Positions 18,561 through 29,772 of a DNA stretch of 64,000 nt are shown in pieces. The notes under the pieces were generated by a model. The model was not told where the DNA came from. It saw only the letters and a program-made list of their open reading frames with translations, and did not search any database. The DNA lies in the NCBI RefSeq assembly GCF_963422335.1, contig NZ_OY729424.1, positions 2,108,001-2,172,000 of the forward strand, in the 5' to 3' direction. The DNA comes from an uncultured Roseateles sp. (GTDB lineage: Bacteria; Pseudomonadota; Gammaproteobacteria; Burkholderiales; Burkholderiaceae_C). Each line of letters starts with the position of its first letter. Within the stretch, counting starts at the first letter, position 1. The position numbers were made by a program, and so were the translations under genes.

Positions 18561-20141
18561 ATGTTTTCTTCGCGTCACCTCAGGCATCTTCTTCTGGCTC
18601 TGCTCTGCCTGCTGGGCTCGCAAGCCCAGGCGGCCGTGAGCTGGCGCGACATCGCCGCCGGCGAGACCGACGAGCGCGTGGCCGCGCTGCGCAATGCCTT
18701 GCTGGAGTCCAACCCGCGGCTGCAGCAATTCGTCCAGGCCCTGCTCGATGACAAGGTGCGCGTCAGCCCGGCCGGCGTGTGGATAGTCGACGGCGAGGCG
18801 GTGCGAGACTTTGGCGCCGACCAGGTGGCCTTGCTGCCGGCCGATGCCGAGGAGGTCAGCAACAACAACCGCATGCGCCGCGAGCTCGGCGTGGCCCTGG
18901 CCGTGCTGCAGCTGCGTTCGCCCAAGCTGGCCCAGCGCCAGCAGGCGGTGCAGGTGCTGCAGGAGCAGGCCGACATCAAGCACCAGGCGATGATCGAGCA
19001 GGCCTGGCTGCACGAGATCAACGAACCGTTGAAGGAGCAGTTGCAGACGCTGCGTGCCAGCCTGCTGCTCGACGCACCGGCGGCGGCCGACCGCATTCTT
19101 GCCGCCAAGTGGCTGGCCGCCCAGGGCAGCCCCAAGGTCAGCGCCCTGCTCGAGGCACGCCTGGCGGCCGAGACCGAGCCTGCCGTGCGCGCACAGCTGT
19201 CGCTGGCCATCAGCCAGGTCAAGTCGCAGCTGGATTGGGGTGAGCGCCTGGGCCTGCTGTTCGCGGGCCTGAGCCTGGGTTCCATCCTGCTGCTGGCGGC
19301 GCTGGGCCTGGCCATCACCTACGGGCTGATGGGCGTGATCAATATGGCCCATGGCGAGCTGATGATGGTCGGTGCCTACACCACCTATCTGGTGCAGCAG
19401 GGCTTCAAGGCCTGGCTGCCTGGGTTGTTCGACTACTACCTGCTGCTGGCCGTGCCCATGGCCTTTCTGGTCACGGCCGCCGTCGGCGCCCTGCTGGAGC
19501 GCAGCGTCGTGCGCTGGCTCTACGGCCGGCCGCTGGAAACGCTGCTGGCCACCTTCGGCATCAGCCTGGTGCTGATGCAGGCGGTGCGCAGCCTGTTCGG
19601 TGCGCAGAACGTGGCGGTCGAGAACCCGGCCTGGCTGTCGGGCGGCTGGGCGGTGATGAGCAATCTGACCCTGCCGTTCAACCGCCTGGCCATCATCGTG
19701 TTTGCGGCACTGGTGCTGGGTGCCGTTGCCTGGGCCTTGTCGCGCACGCGGCTGGGCCTGTTCGTGCGCGGCGTGACGCAGAACCGGGCCATGGCCTCCT
19801 GCACCGGCGTCAACACCGCCCGCATCGACACGCTGGCCTTCGCGCTGGGTTCGGGCATTGCCGGCCTCGCCGGTTGTGCCTTGTCGCAGGTCGGCAATGT
19901 CGGCCCTGATCTGGGCCAGTCCTACATCGTCGACAGCTTCCTGGTCGTCGTCACCGGTGGCGTCGGCCAGCTGGCCGGCACCGTCTGGGCCGCCATGGGC
20001 CTGGGCCTGATCAACAAGGGTCTGGAGGGCTGGGCCGGTGCGGTGCTGGCCAAGATCATCGTGCTGGTGGCGGTGGTGGCCTTCATCCAGAAGCGGCCGT
20101 CCGGCCTGTTCGCCCTGAAGGGCCGGAGTGCGGAGGCATGA
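18561..20141 (+). CDS. urtB: Urea ABC transporter permease UrtB
   Basis: A 526-residue permease. A signal-like N-terminal helix (LRHLLLALLCLLGSQAQA) is followed by a roughly 200-residue soluble, helical-repeat-like N-terminal domain characteristic of UrtB. A LivH-type membrane domain follows from about residue 230 (LGSILLLAALGLAITYGLMG, INMAHGELMMVG). Start: ATG 18561 was preferred over a GTG at 18480 because of the signal-like N-terminus. It overlaps urtC by four bases (ATGA). Confidence 0.95.
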   Translation: MFSSRHLRHLLLALLCLLGSQAQAAVSWRDIAAGETDERVAALRNALLESNPRLQQFVQALLDDKVRVSPAGVWIVDGEAVRDFGADQVALLPADAEEVSNNNRMRRELGVALAVLQLRSPKLAQRQQAVQVLQEQADIKHQAMIEQAWLHEINEPLKEQLQTLRASLLLDAPAAADRILAAKWLAAQGSPKVSALLEARLAAETEPAVRAQLSLAISQVKSQLDWGERLGLLFAGLSLGSILLLAALGLAITYGLMGVINMAHGELMMVGAYTTYLVQQGFKAWLPGLFDYYLLLAVPMAFLVTAAVGALLERSVVRWLYGRPLETLLATFGISLVLMQAVRSLFGAQNVAVENPAWLSGGWAVMSNLTLPFNRLAIIVFAALVLGAVAWALSRTRLGLFVRGVTQNRAMASCTGVNTARIDTLAFALGSGIAGLAGCALSQVGNVGPDLGQSYIVDSFLVVVTGGVGQLAGTVWAAMGLGLINKGLEGWAGAVLAKIIVLVAVVAFIQKRPSGLFALKGRSAEA

Positions 20142-21249
20142 GCGCAGTGTTGCCGTCGATCGTGGTTGAGAAGTCGAGTTCACCTGTCTCCAGCTCGCGC
20201 CTGCTGCGCTGGTGGCAGGTCTTGCTGGCGCTGTGGGTGGTCACGATGGTGGTGCCCTTCCTGAACCTCTGGGTGCCCGACGGCCACTGGCTGCATGTGT
20301 CCGACTACCTGGTCAGCCTGCTGGGAAAAATGCTTTGCTACGCGCTGTGCGCGCTGGCGCTGGACCTGATCTGGGGCTACACCGGCATCCTGTCCCTGGG
20401 CCACGGCCTGTTCTTCGCGCTGGGCGGCTATGCCATGGGCATGTACCTGATGCGCGAGGCTGCGGGGCCCGGCGCGCTGCCGGCCTTCATGGTGTTCCTG
20501 GACTGGAAGGCCCTGCCCTGGCACTGGGCCTTGAGTGATTCGCTGGTCGTGCAACTGCTGCTGGTGCTGGTGGCGCCCGGCCTGCTGGCCTGGGTGTTCG
20601 GCTACTTTGCCTTTCGCTCGCGCATCAAGGGTGTGTACTTCTCCATCATCACGCAGGCGCTGACCTTTGCGGCGATGCTGCTGTTCTTCCGCAACGAGAC
20701 CGGCTTCGGCGGCAACAACGGTTTCACCGACTTCAAGTCGCTGGCCGGCGTGCCGCTGGCCGAGCCGACCACAAGGCTGTGGCTGTTCGTCATCACCGGC
20801 TGCGTGCTGATTGCCTTCTACCTGCTGGCGCGCTGGATCGTGGGCAGCAAGTTCGGCCGCCTGCTGCAGGCCATACGCGACGCCGAGAGCCGTGTCATGT
20901 TCACTGGCTACGACCCGCTGCGCTACAAGCTGGCGATCTGGGTGCTGTCGGCGCTGATGTGCGGTGTGGCCGGCGCGCTGTATGTGCTGCAGGTGGGCAT
21001 CATCAACCCGAGCGAGATGTCCACCGCGGCCAGCATCGAGATGGCGGTCTGGGTGGCGGTGGGCGGCCGCGCGACCCTGGTCGGGCCCATCCTCGGCGCC
21101 TTCTTCGTCAACGGCACCAAGAGCGTGTTCACGGTGCTGTGGCCCGAGGCCTGGCTGTTTGTGCTGGGCGGGCTGTTCATCGTCGTGACGCTGTTCTTGC
21201 CGAATGGGCTCCTGGGCTTGTTGAAGTCTCTGAAGCGCAAGGTGAAGCC

Positions 21250-21253
<4 letters not shown>
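20138..21253 (+). CDS. urtC: Urea ABC transporter permease UrtC
   Basis: A 371-residue LivM-type permease. It has the landmark GYTGILSLGHGLFFALGGYA and the C-terminal segment LVGPILGAFFVNGTKSVF. It forms the transmembrane channel with UrtB. It starts by ATGA overlap with urtB and ends by ATGA overlap with urtD, so the four downstream urt genes are translationally coupled. Confidence 0.96.
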
Positions 21254-22116
<863 letters not shown>

Positions 22117-22130
22117 CGGGGCGAGCAACG

Positions 22131-22823
22131 ATGCTGAAGGTCGATGGAATCCAGCAGTACTACGGCGGCTCGCACATCCTGCGCAATGTGGGCTTCGAGG
22201 CCAAGGCCGGCGAGGTCACCGTGGTGCTGGGCCGCAACGGCGTGGGCAAGACCACGCTGCTGAAAAGCCTGATGGGCCTGGTGCCGCTGCGCGCCGGAGC
22301 GATCAAGCTCGGCGAGCACGACCTCACGGGCAGGGCGCCCTACGAGCGGGTGCGCGCCGGCATGGCCTATGTGCCGCAGGGCCGCGAGATCTTCGGCCGG
22401 CTGACCGTGCTCGACAATCTGCTGATGGGCCTGGCCTCCAAGCCTGCCCACACCGAACTGCCGGCCGAGCTGTACGAGCTGTTCCCGGTGCTCAAGCAAA
22501 TGCTGCACCGGCGCGGCGGCGACCTGTCGGGGGGCCAGCAACAGCAGCTGGCGATTGCCCGCGCGCTGGCCGCCGGGCCCAAGGTGCTGATACTCGACGA
22601 GCCGACCGAGGGCATACAGCCCAGCGTCATCAAGGACATAGGCCGCGTCATCCGCACCTTGGCCAAGCGCGGCGACATGGCCATCATCCTGGTCGAGCAG
22701 TTCTACGACTTCGCCGAGGAGTTGGCCGACCAGTACCTGGTGATGGAGAGGGGAGAAATCATCGCCCGCGGGCCGGGCCGGTTGATGGAGGCTAACGGCG
22801 TACGGGCGCTGGTGTCGGTGTAA
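22131..22823 (+). CDS. urtE: Urea ABC transporter ATP-binding protein UrtE
   Basis: A 230-residue LivF-type ATPase. It starts MLKVDGIQQYYGGSHIL, the usual UrtE N-terminus, with Walker A GRNGVGKTT, signature LSGGQQQQLAIARAL and Walker B ILDEPTEGIQPS. An in-frame ATG at 22113 overlaps the urtD stop (ATGA) and would add six residues; I chose 22131 from family length. It is the last gene of the urea importer. Confidence 0.95.
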   Translation: MLKVDGIQQYYGGSHILRNVGFEAKAGEVTVVLGRNGVGKTTLLKSLMGLVPLRAGAIKLGEHDLTGRAPYERVRAGMAYVPQGREIFGRLTVLDNLLMGLASKPAHTELPAELYELFPVLKQMLHRRGGDLSGGQQQQLAIARALAAGPKVLILDEPTEGIQPSVIKDIGRVIRTLAKRGDMAIILVEQFYDFAEELADQYLVMERGEIIARGPGRLMEANGVRALVSV

Positions 22824-22905
22824 CAGCCGGCAAGCTAGGGAGTGACAAGGCGGGGCGGGCCTCGCTAAGGTTGCGGGGTCGCCAAAGACCTTGAGGAGAC
22901 CCTCG

Positions 22906-23631
22906 ATGAAATTCGCCCTTGTTGCCGCAGCCGCGGCGCTTGCTGTTGCCCCCTCGTTTGCTCAAACAGCCATTGCTCCGGGTGGCAGCGCCTCGTTCAA
23001 TGTGCCGGGCTTGGCCAGTCTCTACCAGGTCTTCGGCCATGCGGGCTCGGTGGTGGGGGTGTCGTCTGACGCGCGCTACGCCACTTTCAGCGCCGGTGCG
23101 GGCAATGTCTTCACCTTTACCCAGGTCACCGGCGGCGTGAACTGCTGCGGCGACCCCAGCCAACTGGCCACGCCGGAAGGCGGCAACTGGCTGGGCCCGG
23201 CGTCGAATATCGGCGGCATCAATGGCATCTCGGACGCCTTCGGCAACACCCAGCTGCCCTTGGTGGCGATGTTCGCCTCCGAGACGGACCCCTTCGGCAG
23301 TGCCGCCCCGGTCGCCTTGCCGGCCTGGGATGCCCACAATCCGGTCAGCCAGGCGCCCGGCCTGTACCAGGTGTTCTTCGTCGGCGATGGCCGAGCCGGC
23401 TTCAACAATGCCGCCGGCGCCCTGCTGACCTTCACCGCGCCGACCAATGCCACGCGCCTGTACATCGGCTTTGTCGATGCCGGCAGCTTCAACGGCACTT
23501 CGGGCTACTACTTCGACAACCCGGGCTCGATTGACGCCACGGTGACCCTGGCCGTGCCCGAGCCTGGCAGCTATGCACTGATGGGGCTGGGGCTGCTGGG
23601 CTTGGCGCTGGCCCGCCGTCGCCGCAGCTGA
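22906..23631 (+). CDS. PEP-CTERM sorting-domain protein
   Basis: A 241-residue exported protein. Signal peptide MKFALVAAAAALAVAPSFAQ, a Gly/Ala/Asn-rich body containing a CC pair (GGVNCCGDPSQ), and the C-terminal sorting signal VPEPGSYALMGLGLLGLALA followed by RRRRS. The start is supported by GAGGAGA 7 nt upstream. It lies between urtE and the convergent ureD gene, ending 7 nt from it, and no functional link is evident. The body may be a beta-sandwich lectin-like domain, but I see no diagnostic motif. Confidence 0.85.
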   Translation: MKFALVAAAAALAVAPSFAQTAIAPGGSASFNVPGLASLYQVFGHAGSVVGVSSDARYATFSAGAGNVFTFTQVTGGVNCCGDPSQLATPEGGNWLGPASNIGGINGISDAFGNTQLPLVAMFASETDPFGSAAPVALPAWDAHNPVSQAPGLYQVFFVGDGRAGFNNAAGALLTFTAPTNATRLYIGFVDAGSFNGTSGYYFDNPGSIDATVTLAVPEPGSYALMGLGLLGLALARRRRS

Positions 23632-23638
23632 AGCGGCG

Positions 23639-24493
23639 TCACTGCCGCCAGATCCGCGGCTCGTGCGCCGGCTGGCCCAGGGCCAGTGGCCGCCAGCGGG
23701 CGCGCACGGCGCGCAGCAGTGCGAAGGCGGTCTCGGTGTGCGAGGCCAGCAGGCGCAGCACCAGCAGGCGCGGGTCGGCGGAGCTGACGCCGGCGGTGAT
23801 GTCGGCACCGGCCAGGCCGATTTCCGCGCGCGCTTCGTCCAGCAACTGCTCCAGCAGCGCGCGGTCGAGGGTCGTGCCGCTGGCCAGCCACATTGTGCCC
23901 ACGCAGTCATGACCGGCCAAGCCCAGCGGGCTCTGGCGCAGCTGCTCGTCGTCGGCGCGCAGCTGAGATCGCTCCAGCCAGACGCCGGGCCAGTGGAGGT
24001 GGGTGGCGAACTCGCCCTGGGCGAAGGGGCGGTCGGCGGCTGGCAGGCCAAGGGCCAGCAGGTCCCAGCCCAGCAGCAGGGCGCCGGGTTCCAGCTGCAT
24101 GCTCAGGCTGTTGCGCGCCAGGCATTGGTCATAGGCCAGGGTCTCCAGCGGCAGCCATTCGAGCTGGGCGCCAGCGGCCAGGCGCAGCTCGGTACGCTGC
24201 TCGGCCCAGGGGCCGGCGCTGCGGTAGAAGCGGGTGGCGCCGGGCGTGGTGATCAGCGCGCGGCTGCCCGGCCCGGCCTCGACCGTGACGCGCAACTCGT
24301 CGCCGCCGACCACGCCGCCGGGCGGGTGCACCAGCACATGGTGGCAGATGCCCGGGCCTTCCGGGTAGAGGGCCTGCAGCACGCGCAGGGGGCCGCTGTG
24401 CAGGTCGTGGGCCAGGGTTCGTTCGGCTTGTGCGCGGTAGGTCAGCTGCAGATGGGCGGCCCAGGCCGCATGGGTTCGAGGTGCGTCACTCAC
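23639..24493 (-). CDS. ureD: Urease accessory protein UreD (UreH)
   Basis: A 284-residue scaffold protein that binds apourease and recruits UreF and UreG. Family landmarks: GPLRVLQALYPEGPGICHHVLVHPPGG, GSRALITTPGATRFYRS and LEWLPLETLAYD. The start is a GTG at 24491-24493 that overlaps the DUF1631 stop by two bases (CAGTGAGTGAC), so translation is coupled. UreD normally sits just before ureA. Here it is about 21 kb from the ureC-EFG block, on the opposite strand, beside the urea importer. The active site of the system is otherwise complete. Confidence 0.94.
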   Translation of the reverse strand: MSDAPRTHAAWAAHLQLTYRAQAERTLAHDLHSGPLRVLQALYPEGPGICHHVLVHPPGGVVGGDELRVTVEAGPGSRALITTPGATRFYRSAGPWAEQRTELRLAAGAQLEWLPLETLAYDQCLARNSLSMQLEPGALLLGWDLLALGLPAADRPFAQGEFATHLHWPGVWLERSQLRADDEQLRQSPLGLAGHDCVGTMWLASGTTLDRALLEQLLDEARAEIGLAGADITAGVSSADPRLLVLRLLASHTETAFALLRAVRARWRPLALGQPAHEPRIWRQ

Positions 24494-26595
24494 TGATTCA
24501 GGTCTTGCATCATCGTGTCCACGGCGCGTTGCACCAGGTTGCGGTCTTCCAGCTCGGTCACCAGGCCGGCGGCGCGCAGCTGCAGCAGGGCGCCACGCGT
24601 CAGCGACTGCGGCGGTGCGCCATGCTCGCCGGAGAAGACAAAGTAGTTGCGGCTGTCGCTGATCCAGGTCAGCTGGGCGGTGGTCCACTGGCTTTGCACA
24701 AACATATGGCACCAGCTGCCGACCTTCAGCTCACGCTGCCAGGCCTCCAGCGTGGCGCGCAGCTGGGCTTCGTCCTGCGTGGCCAGGGGCACGGGCACGG
24801 TGGGCAGGCTGCCGCGGTCCACCATGCTGTCACTCCAGAAGCTGCTGCCGCCGCCCAGCGAGTCCATCGTGTCGTGCACGCTGGGCGTGGTGTCCTCGTC
24901 GGCCAGGCTGCCCATCTTGCTGGGCACGGGCCGGGGGTCGGGAGCCAGGCGCAGCAGCTTGGTGTGGCGGTCCATCAGCTCGTCCAGCAGATCGCCCCGG
25001 CGCGACTCGGGCCAGTTGATCAGGTCGAAGCCGAAACGCAGCCGCGCCGTCAGGGTCGGCAACATCTCGCGCAGCTGCTCGCGCTCTTCGGCATGGCGCA
25101 GCGGCTGCACGCTCCACAGCAGGTCATCGACCATGTCTATCATCGGCTGCACCTGGGCCGACTGGGGGCCGAAGCGCACCATGGCCTCGGCCATCGCATT
25201 GACCCAGGGGCCCTCCAGAAAACCGCGCACCGTGGTGCTGACCACTGCCTGGGCCAGCTGCTCGCGCACCTGCTGGCGCAGGATGCCGTGCCACTTTTCG
25301 CGCTGCTGGGCGCGCTCCAGCATCTCTATCGTGTTCTGCGTGCGGGCCACCGTCTGGCGGGCGCTGGTCTCGATGAACTGCTGCGTTTCCTGCAGTGCTT
25401 CCCAGTAGAGGCCGGCCTGCGGGTGGTGGTCGGCGGCCACGCGGTCGATCAGGGCCTCGACAAAGCCCAGAAAGGCCTGCAGGCGCTCGCGGTCGCCCTG
25501 GTTGAAGCCGGTGCTGTGCGAGGCCACGCAATTGATGAATTGCCAGGTCGGATGCTCCTGCTGGCTGAGCAGCAGGGGGTCATCGACCGCCACACGCAGC
25601 ACCGAGACCTGCAGCCGGCTGAGCAGGTTGCGTACGTCCGGCAGCAGCGCCGGGTCGTCAAGAATCTTGTCGTAGACCCGGGACAGCAATTCCACCGCGT
25701 TGGTGCTGGGCATCGGGGCATCGGCAAGGGCCTGGGGCGTGATCGCAGGGAAGCCCTGGGGAGCCGGCGCCGGCGGCTTGTCCTCGGCGGCAATGCCCAT
25801 CGAGGCGAGCAGGGTGTCCAGGCTGGGCAGGGCGTCGGCCGACAGGGGCGTGGGGTGAGTGCTCTCCTCGTCGGCGCGCTGCTGCATGCGGCGCAGCAGA
25901 TTGTCCAGCGTGTGCGGCACGGTGGGCGCATCGTCGCGGGCCGGCTTGGGCGGCGCCGGGGGCGATGACTCCGGCAACGGCGCGTAGTCGGTCTCGTTGA
26001 CCTGGGCACACAGCCCGGCATAGATAGGCTCGAGCACCTCGGCCAAGGCCTCGGCGGCCACGCGCAGCAGTGCCACCCGGGCCGCCGGCGCGAGGGTCAG
26101 CGCATGCAAGGCATGGCACAGCAGGCGGGCAAACACGGCCGGGCGCAGCGGATTGGCCTCGCGCTTGCTGAACGCCGCGCCAGCGCGCATCGCCTCGAAC
26201 ACCGTGTCCAACTGCTGCAACGACAGGCGCGCGGCCTCGTGGATGGTGCGAATCGCCGCGGCCACGGCCACGTCCTCCAGGGCCTGCTGCTCGTCCACCA
26301 GGCTCAACTCATCGAGCATGGCCAGCGGCTTGCCACGGTGGGCGCCGGTCGGTGGTGCTTGCAGCGCGGCGGGCAGTTCCAGCGCCAGCCGCTCCTGCAG
26401 CGCCAGCACAAAGGGTTCGCGCAGGCGTCGCAGTGTCTCGGCCAGGTTGAAGAACAGGGCCAGCTCCGTGGCTCGGGGCTTGACGGGGTGCCGGCCTTCC
26501 AGCCGCAGCAGCGTGCCGTCCAACACATCACGGGCCAGCTGGGGGGCTTGGCTCAGTACCGCTTCGACGAGGGACTGGGGGGTGATGGGGGGCAT
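24490..26595 (-). CDS. DUF1631 family protein
   Basis: A 701-residue soluble, strongly helical protein with no signal peptide. It matches the DUF1631 family of beta/gammaproteobacteria in length and layout: an N-terminal helical region (about 1-180), a Pro/Ala-rich linker near 190-230, and a C-terminal half with the FVQSQWTTAQLTWISDSRNY and LVQRAVDTMM segments. Some DUF1631 relatives are described as regulators of c-di-GMP or thymidine phosphorylase-linked genes, but the function is not settled. Start: ATG 26595; a frame to 26736 crosses the groESL terminator. The stop overlaps the ureD start. Confidence 0.85.
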   Translation of the reverse strand: MPPITPQSLVEAVLSQAPQLARDVLDGTLLRLEGRHPVKPRATELALFFNLAETLRRLREPFVLALQERLALELPAALQAPPTGAHRGKPLAMLDELSLVDEQQALEDVAVAAAIRTIHEAARLSLQQLDTVFEAMRAGAAFSKREANPLRPAVFARLLCHALHALTLAPAARVALLRVAAEALAEVLEPIYAGLCAQVNETDYAPLPESSPPAPPKPARDDAPTVPHTLDNLLRRMQQRADEESTHPTPLSADALPSLDTLLASMGIAAEDKPPAPAPQGFPAITPQALADAPMPSTNAVELLSRVYDKILDDPALLPDVRNLLSRLQVSVLRVAVDDPLLLSQQEHPTWQFINCVASHSTGFNQGDRERLQAFLGFVEALIDRVAADHHPQAGLYWEALQETQQFIETSARQTVARTQNTIEMLERAQQREKWHGILRQQVREQLAQAVVSTTVRGFLEGPWVNAMAEAMVRFGPQSAQVQPMIDMVDDLLWSVQPLRHAEEREQLREMLPTLTARLRFGFDLINWPESRRGDLLDELMDRHTKLLRLAPDPRPVPSKMGSLADEDTTPSVHDTMDSLGGGSSFWSDSMVDRGSLPTVPVPLATQDEAQLRATLEAWQRELKVGSWCHMFVQSQWTTAQLTWISDSRNYFVFSGEHGAPPQSLTRGALLQLRAAGLVTELEDRNLVQRAVDTMMQDLNQ

Positions 26596-26631
26596 GGGGC
26601 TGCTAAGGTGGCTTTGGCAATTATGGCGGGA

Positions 26632-26661
26632 GAAAAGAAAAGGGCCGCATTGCTGCGGCCC
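26632..26661 (-). terminator. Rho-independent terminator of groESL
   Basis: On the minus strand: GGGCCGC stem, 6-nt loop, GCGGCCC, then TTTTCTTTTC. It lies 78 nt after the groEL stop and before the DUF1631 start codon. Confidence 0.92.
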
Positions 26662-26739
26662 AGATCTAGGGAGACGATCAGTTGGGGTCGGAGCTTGGGG
26701 CTTGCCTGCGGCCAGGTCCCAAGGTCCAACCCACAAGCC

Positions 26740-28389
<1,650 letters not shown>

Positions 28390-28469
28390 GTTTCATTCTC
28401 CGAATTCAGGTATTGGGATCCAGGGCTTGGAGGGGGCGGGTGGCCTGCCTGCAAATGCCTAGTCAGTTG

Positions 28470-28517
28470 GGGACAGCGCTTTCGACCACGCTGCGCGTGG
28501 GGCTCAAGGTCTGTCCC
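28470..28517. repeat. 48-nt palindromic REP-like element, copy B
   Basis: Reverse complement of the same 48-nt palindrome seen at 18377-18424. On this strand it starts GGGACAGCGCTTTCG and ends GCTCAAGGTCTGTCCC, with inner stem CCACGC/GCGTGG. The stem base pairs are preserved by compensating changes. It lies between groES and groEL, within the operon. Confidence 0.85.
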
Positions 28518-28526
28518 GCAAGGGAA

Positions 28527-28817
28527 TTACTTCTCAACCACCGCAAACAAATCTTCCTCGCGCATCACGAGGAGTTCGTCGCCGTCGACCTTGACGGTCT
28601 GGCCCGAGTACTTGCCGAACAGCACGCGGTCGCCGACCTTGACGTTCAGGGCGATCAGGTCGCCGCGGTCGTTGCGCTTGCCGGCGCCAACGGCCAGCAC
28701 TTCACCCTGGTCAGGCTTTTCAGCTGCTGCGTCGGGGATCACGATGCCGGAGGCCGTCTTGGTTTCTTGTTCCAGGCGCTTGACGATCACGCGATCGTGC
28801 AGAGGACGAAGTTTCAT
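28527..28817 (-). CDS. groS: Co-chaperonin GroES (10 kDa)
   Basis: A 96-residue lid of the GroEL chamber. It starts MKLRPLHDRVIVKRLEQE, and the mobile loop region is ETKTASGIVIPDAA. The C-terminal part GDRVLFGKYSGQTVKVDGDE is canonical. It is preceded by AGGAGA at the proper distance. First gene of the groESL operon. Confidence 0.98.
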   Translation of the reverse strand: MKLRPLHDRVIVKRLEQETKTASGIVIPDAAAEKPDQGEVLAVGAGKRNDRGDLIALNVKVGDRVLFGKYSGQTVKVDGDELLVMREEDLFAVVEK

Positions 28818-28920
28818 TGCATCTCCTAAATAGATTCAGTGAGCATTAACAAAGAGCGCTGAAGAAGTCAGCGCTCGTTCACATGCTTGAAACCCGCGGC
28901 AGAACCGTCTGCCTGGGTCG

Positions 28921-28947
28921 TTAGCACTCGCGATGTGTGAGTGCTAG
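28921..28947. promoter_or_regulatory. CIRCE operator (HrcA binding site) of groESL
   Basis: TTAGCACTC-N9-GAGTGCTAG matches the CIRCE consensus TTAGCACTC-N9-GAGTGCTAA at 17 of 18 arm positions. It lies just downstream of the groES -10 box, so HrcA binding would block initiation and heat would release it. Confidence 0.96.
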
Positions 28948-28955
28948 CAGAAAGC

Positions 28956-28983
28956 ATTATAGGGGCGGAGAGGGAGGATTCAA
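28956..28983 (-). promoter_or_regulatory. Sigma-70 promoter of groESL
   Basis: On the minus strand: TTGAAT, 16-nt spacer, TATAAT (perfect -10). The CIRCE element begins 8 nt downstream of the -10, and the groES start is 139 nt from the -10. The layout is the usual one for HrcA control. Confidence 0.8.
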
Positions 28984-29063
28984 GAGGGCCGGATGTCAAT
29001 CACGGCGGGCCAGGGTCAGACCGCGTGCCGGCTTGTCGAGCGGGCCGGGACCCCTACGGTGCG

Positions 29064-29750
29064 TCAGATGTCGCTCGGCGTCATCGCGTGAGACAAGCGG
29101 TAGAGCGCCGCTATCTGGCCGGGCAAGGCGCCGGCCGTTTCCAGTGCAGATGCCCGCAGTTCGTCGGCGCTCAGGTCCTGCAGCGCCTGCGCCTCGTAGC
29201 CGGACACCAGCACGATCCAGTCGGCCACGCCATCGCCACCGCGGATCTTCTGCTCGGTGGTCGCGGCGGCTTGCGGTGTCTGCGTCTGCAGCAGGTGGGC
29301 CGCGGTCAGGCCTGCACGCTGCGGCAGCGAGCTCAGAACCGATCGCAGGTGATCCCGCAGCACATCGGCCCGCCCGGGTGCAGGCGACAGGCGCAGGGTC
29401 AGCATGGCGCTGGCCAGGCCACTCCCGTGGCTCTCCAGCACCTGGCACTGGCTGCGCACCATACGGCTGTGCCTGGGCATCATCTGCTGCGACCACGGCG
29501 TCGGGTTGTTGAGGCGTGCGAAGTAAGCTGGTGACGTCAGCGTCTCGTACGACTGCAGCTCATACAGGACGAAGAAGCCGTCGCCGCCGTCGCCGCCGCT
29601 GGCGCTCGCCCAGCGAGAGCCGCGCAGGAAACCCGGGATGCCCAGACGCTCCGGAAAGTGCTCGTGGGAATGCCAGTCCTCGAACTCGGCGCGATGGGCT
29701 GCTGCCATGTCCCACCACATGGCCACAGCGGCCTTGCCCAGCAATGGCAT
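29064..29750 (-). CDS. Hypothetical protein with dimeric alpha/beta-barrel-like (DUF4286-like) features
   Basis: A 228-residue cytoplasmic protein without signal or membrane segment. The N-terminal half has EFEDWHSHEHFPERLGIPGF followed by GFFVLYELQSYE, a pattern seen in ferredoxin-like dimeric alpha/beta-barrel proteins that handle small organic ligands. The second half looks like a degenerate repeat of the same fold (RADVLRDHLRSVL, DWIVLVSGYE). GGGAGAC precedes the ATG. It lies 22 nt after the second TRAP binding-protein gene, so it is probably the last gene of that operon and may act on the imported compound. The function is not recognised. Confidence 0.6.
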   Translation of the reverse strand: MPLLGKAAVAMWWDMAAAHRAEFEDWHSHEHFPERLGIPGFLRGSRWASASGGDGGDGFFVLYELQSYETLTSPAYFARLNNPTPWSQQMMPRHSRMVRSQCQVLESHGSGLASAMLTLRLSPAPGRADVLRDHLRSVLSSLPQRAGLTAAHLLQTQTPQAAATTEQKIRGGDGVADWIVLVSGYEAQALQDLSADELRASALETAGALPGQIAALYRLSHAMTPSDI

Positions 29751-29772
29751 GAGGTCTCCCTGGCCGGATCGA

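Noticed and set aside
20779..21249. Upstream extension of urtD in frame (to a 445-residue protein)
   Set aside because: The extension overlaps urtC and is Arg/Gly-rich noise; the ATGA start at 21250 and family length support the shorter protein.
29005..29055. Segment with GGGTCAGACC resembling the 48-nt palindrome
   Set aside because: Only the first 10 bases match. The inner stem and closing arm are missing, so it is not a third copy.
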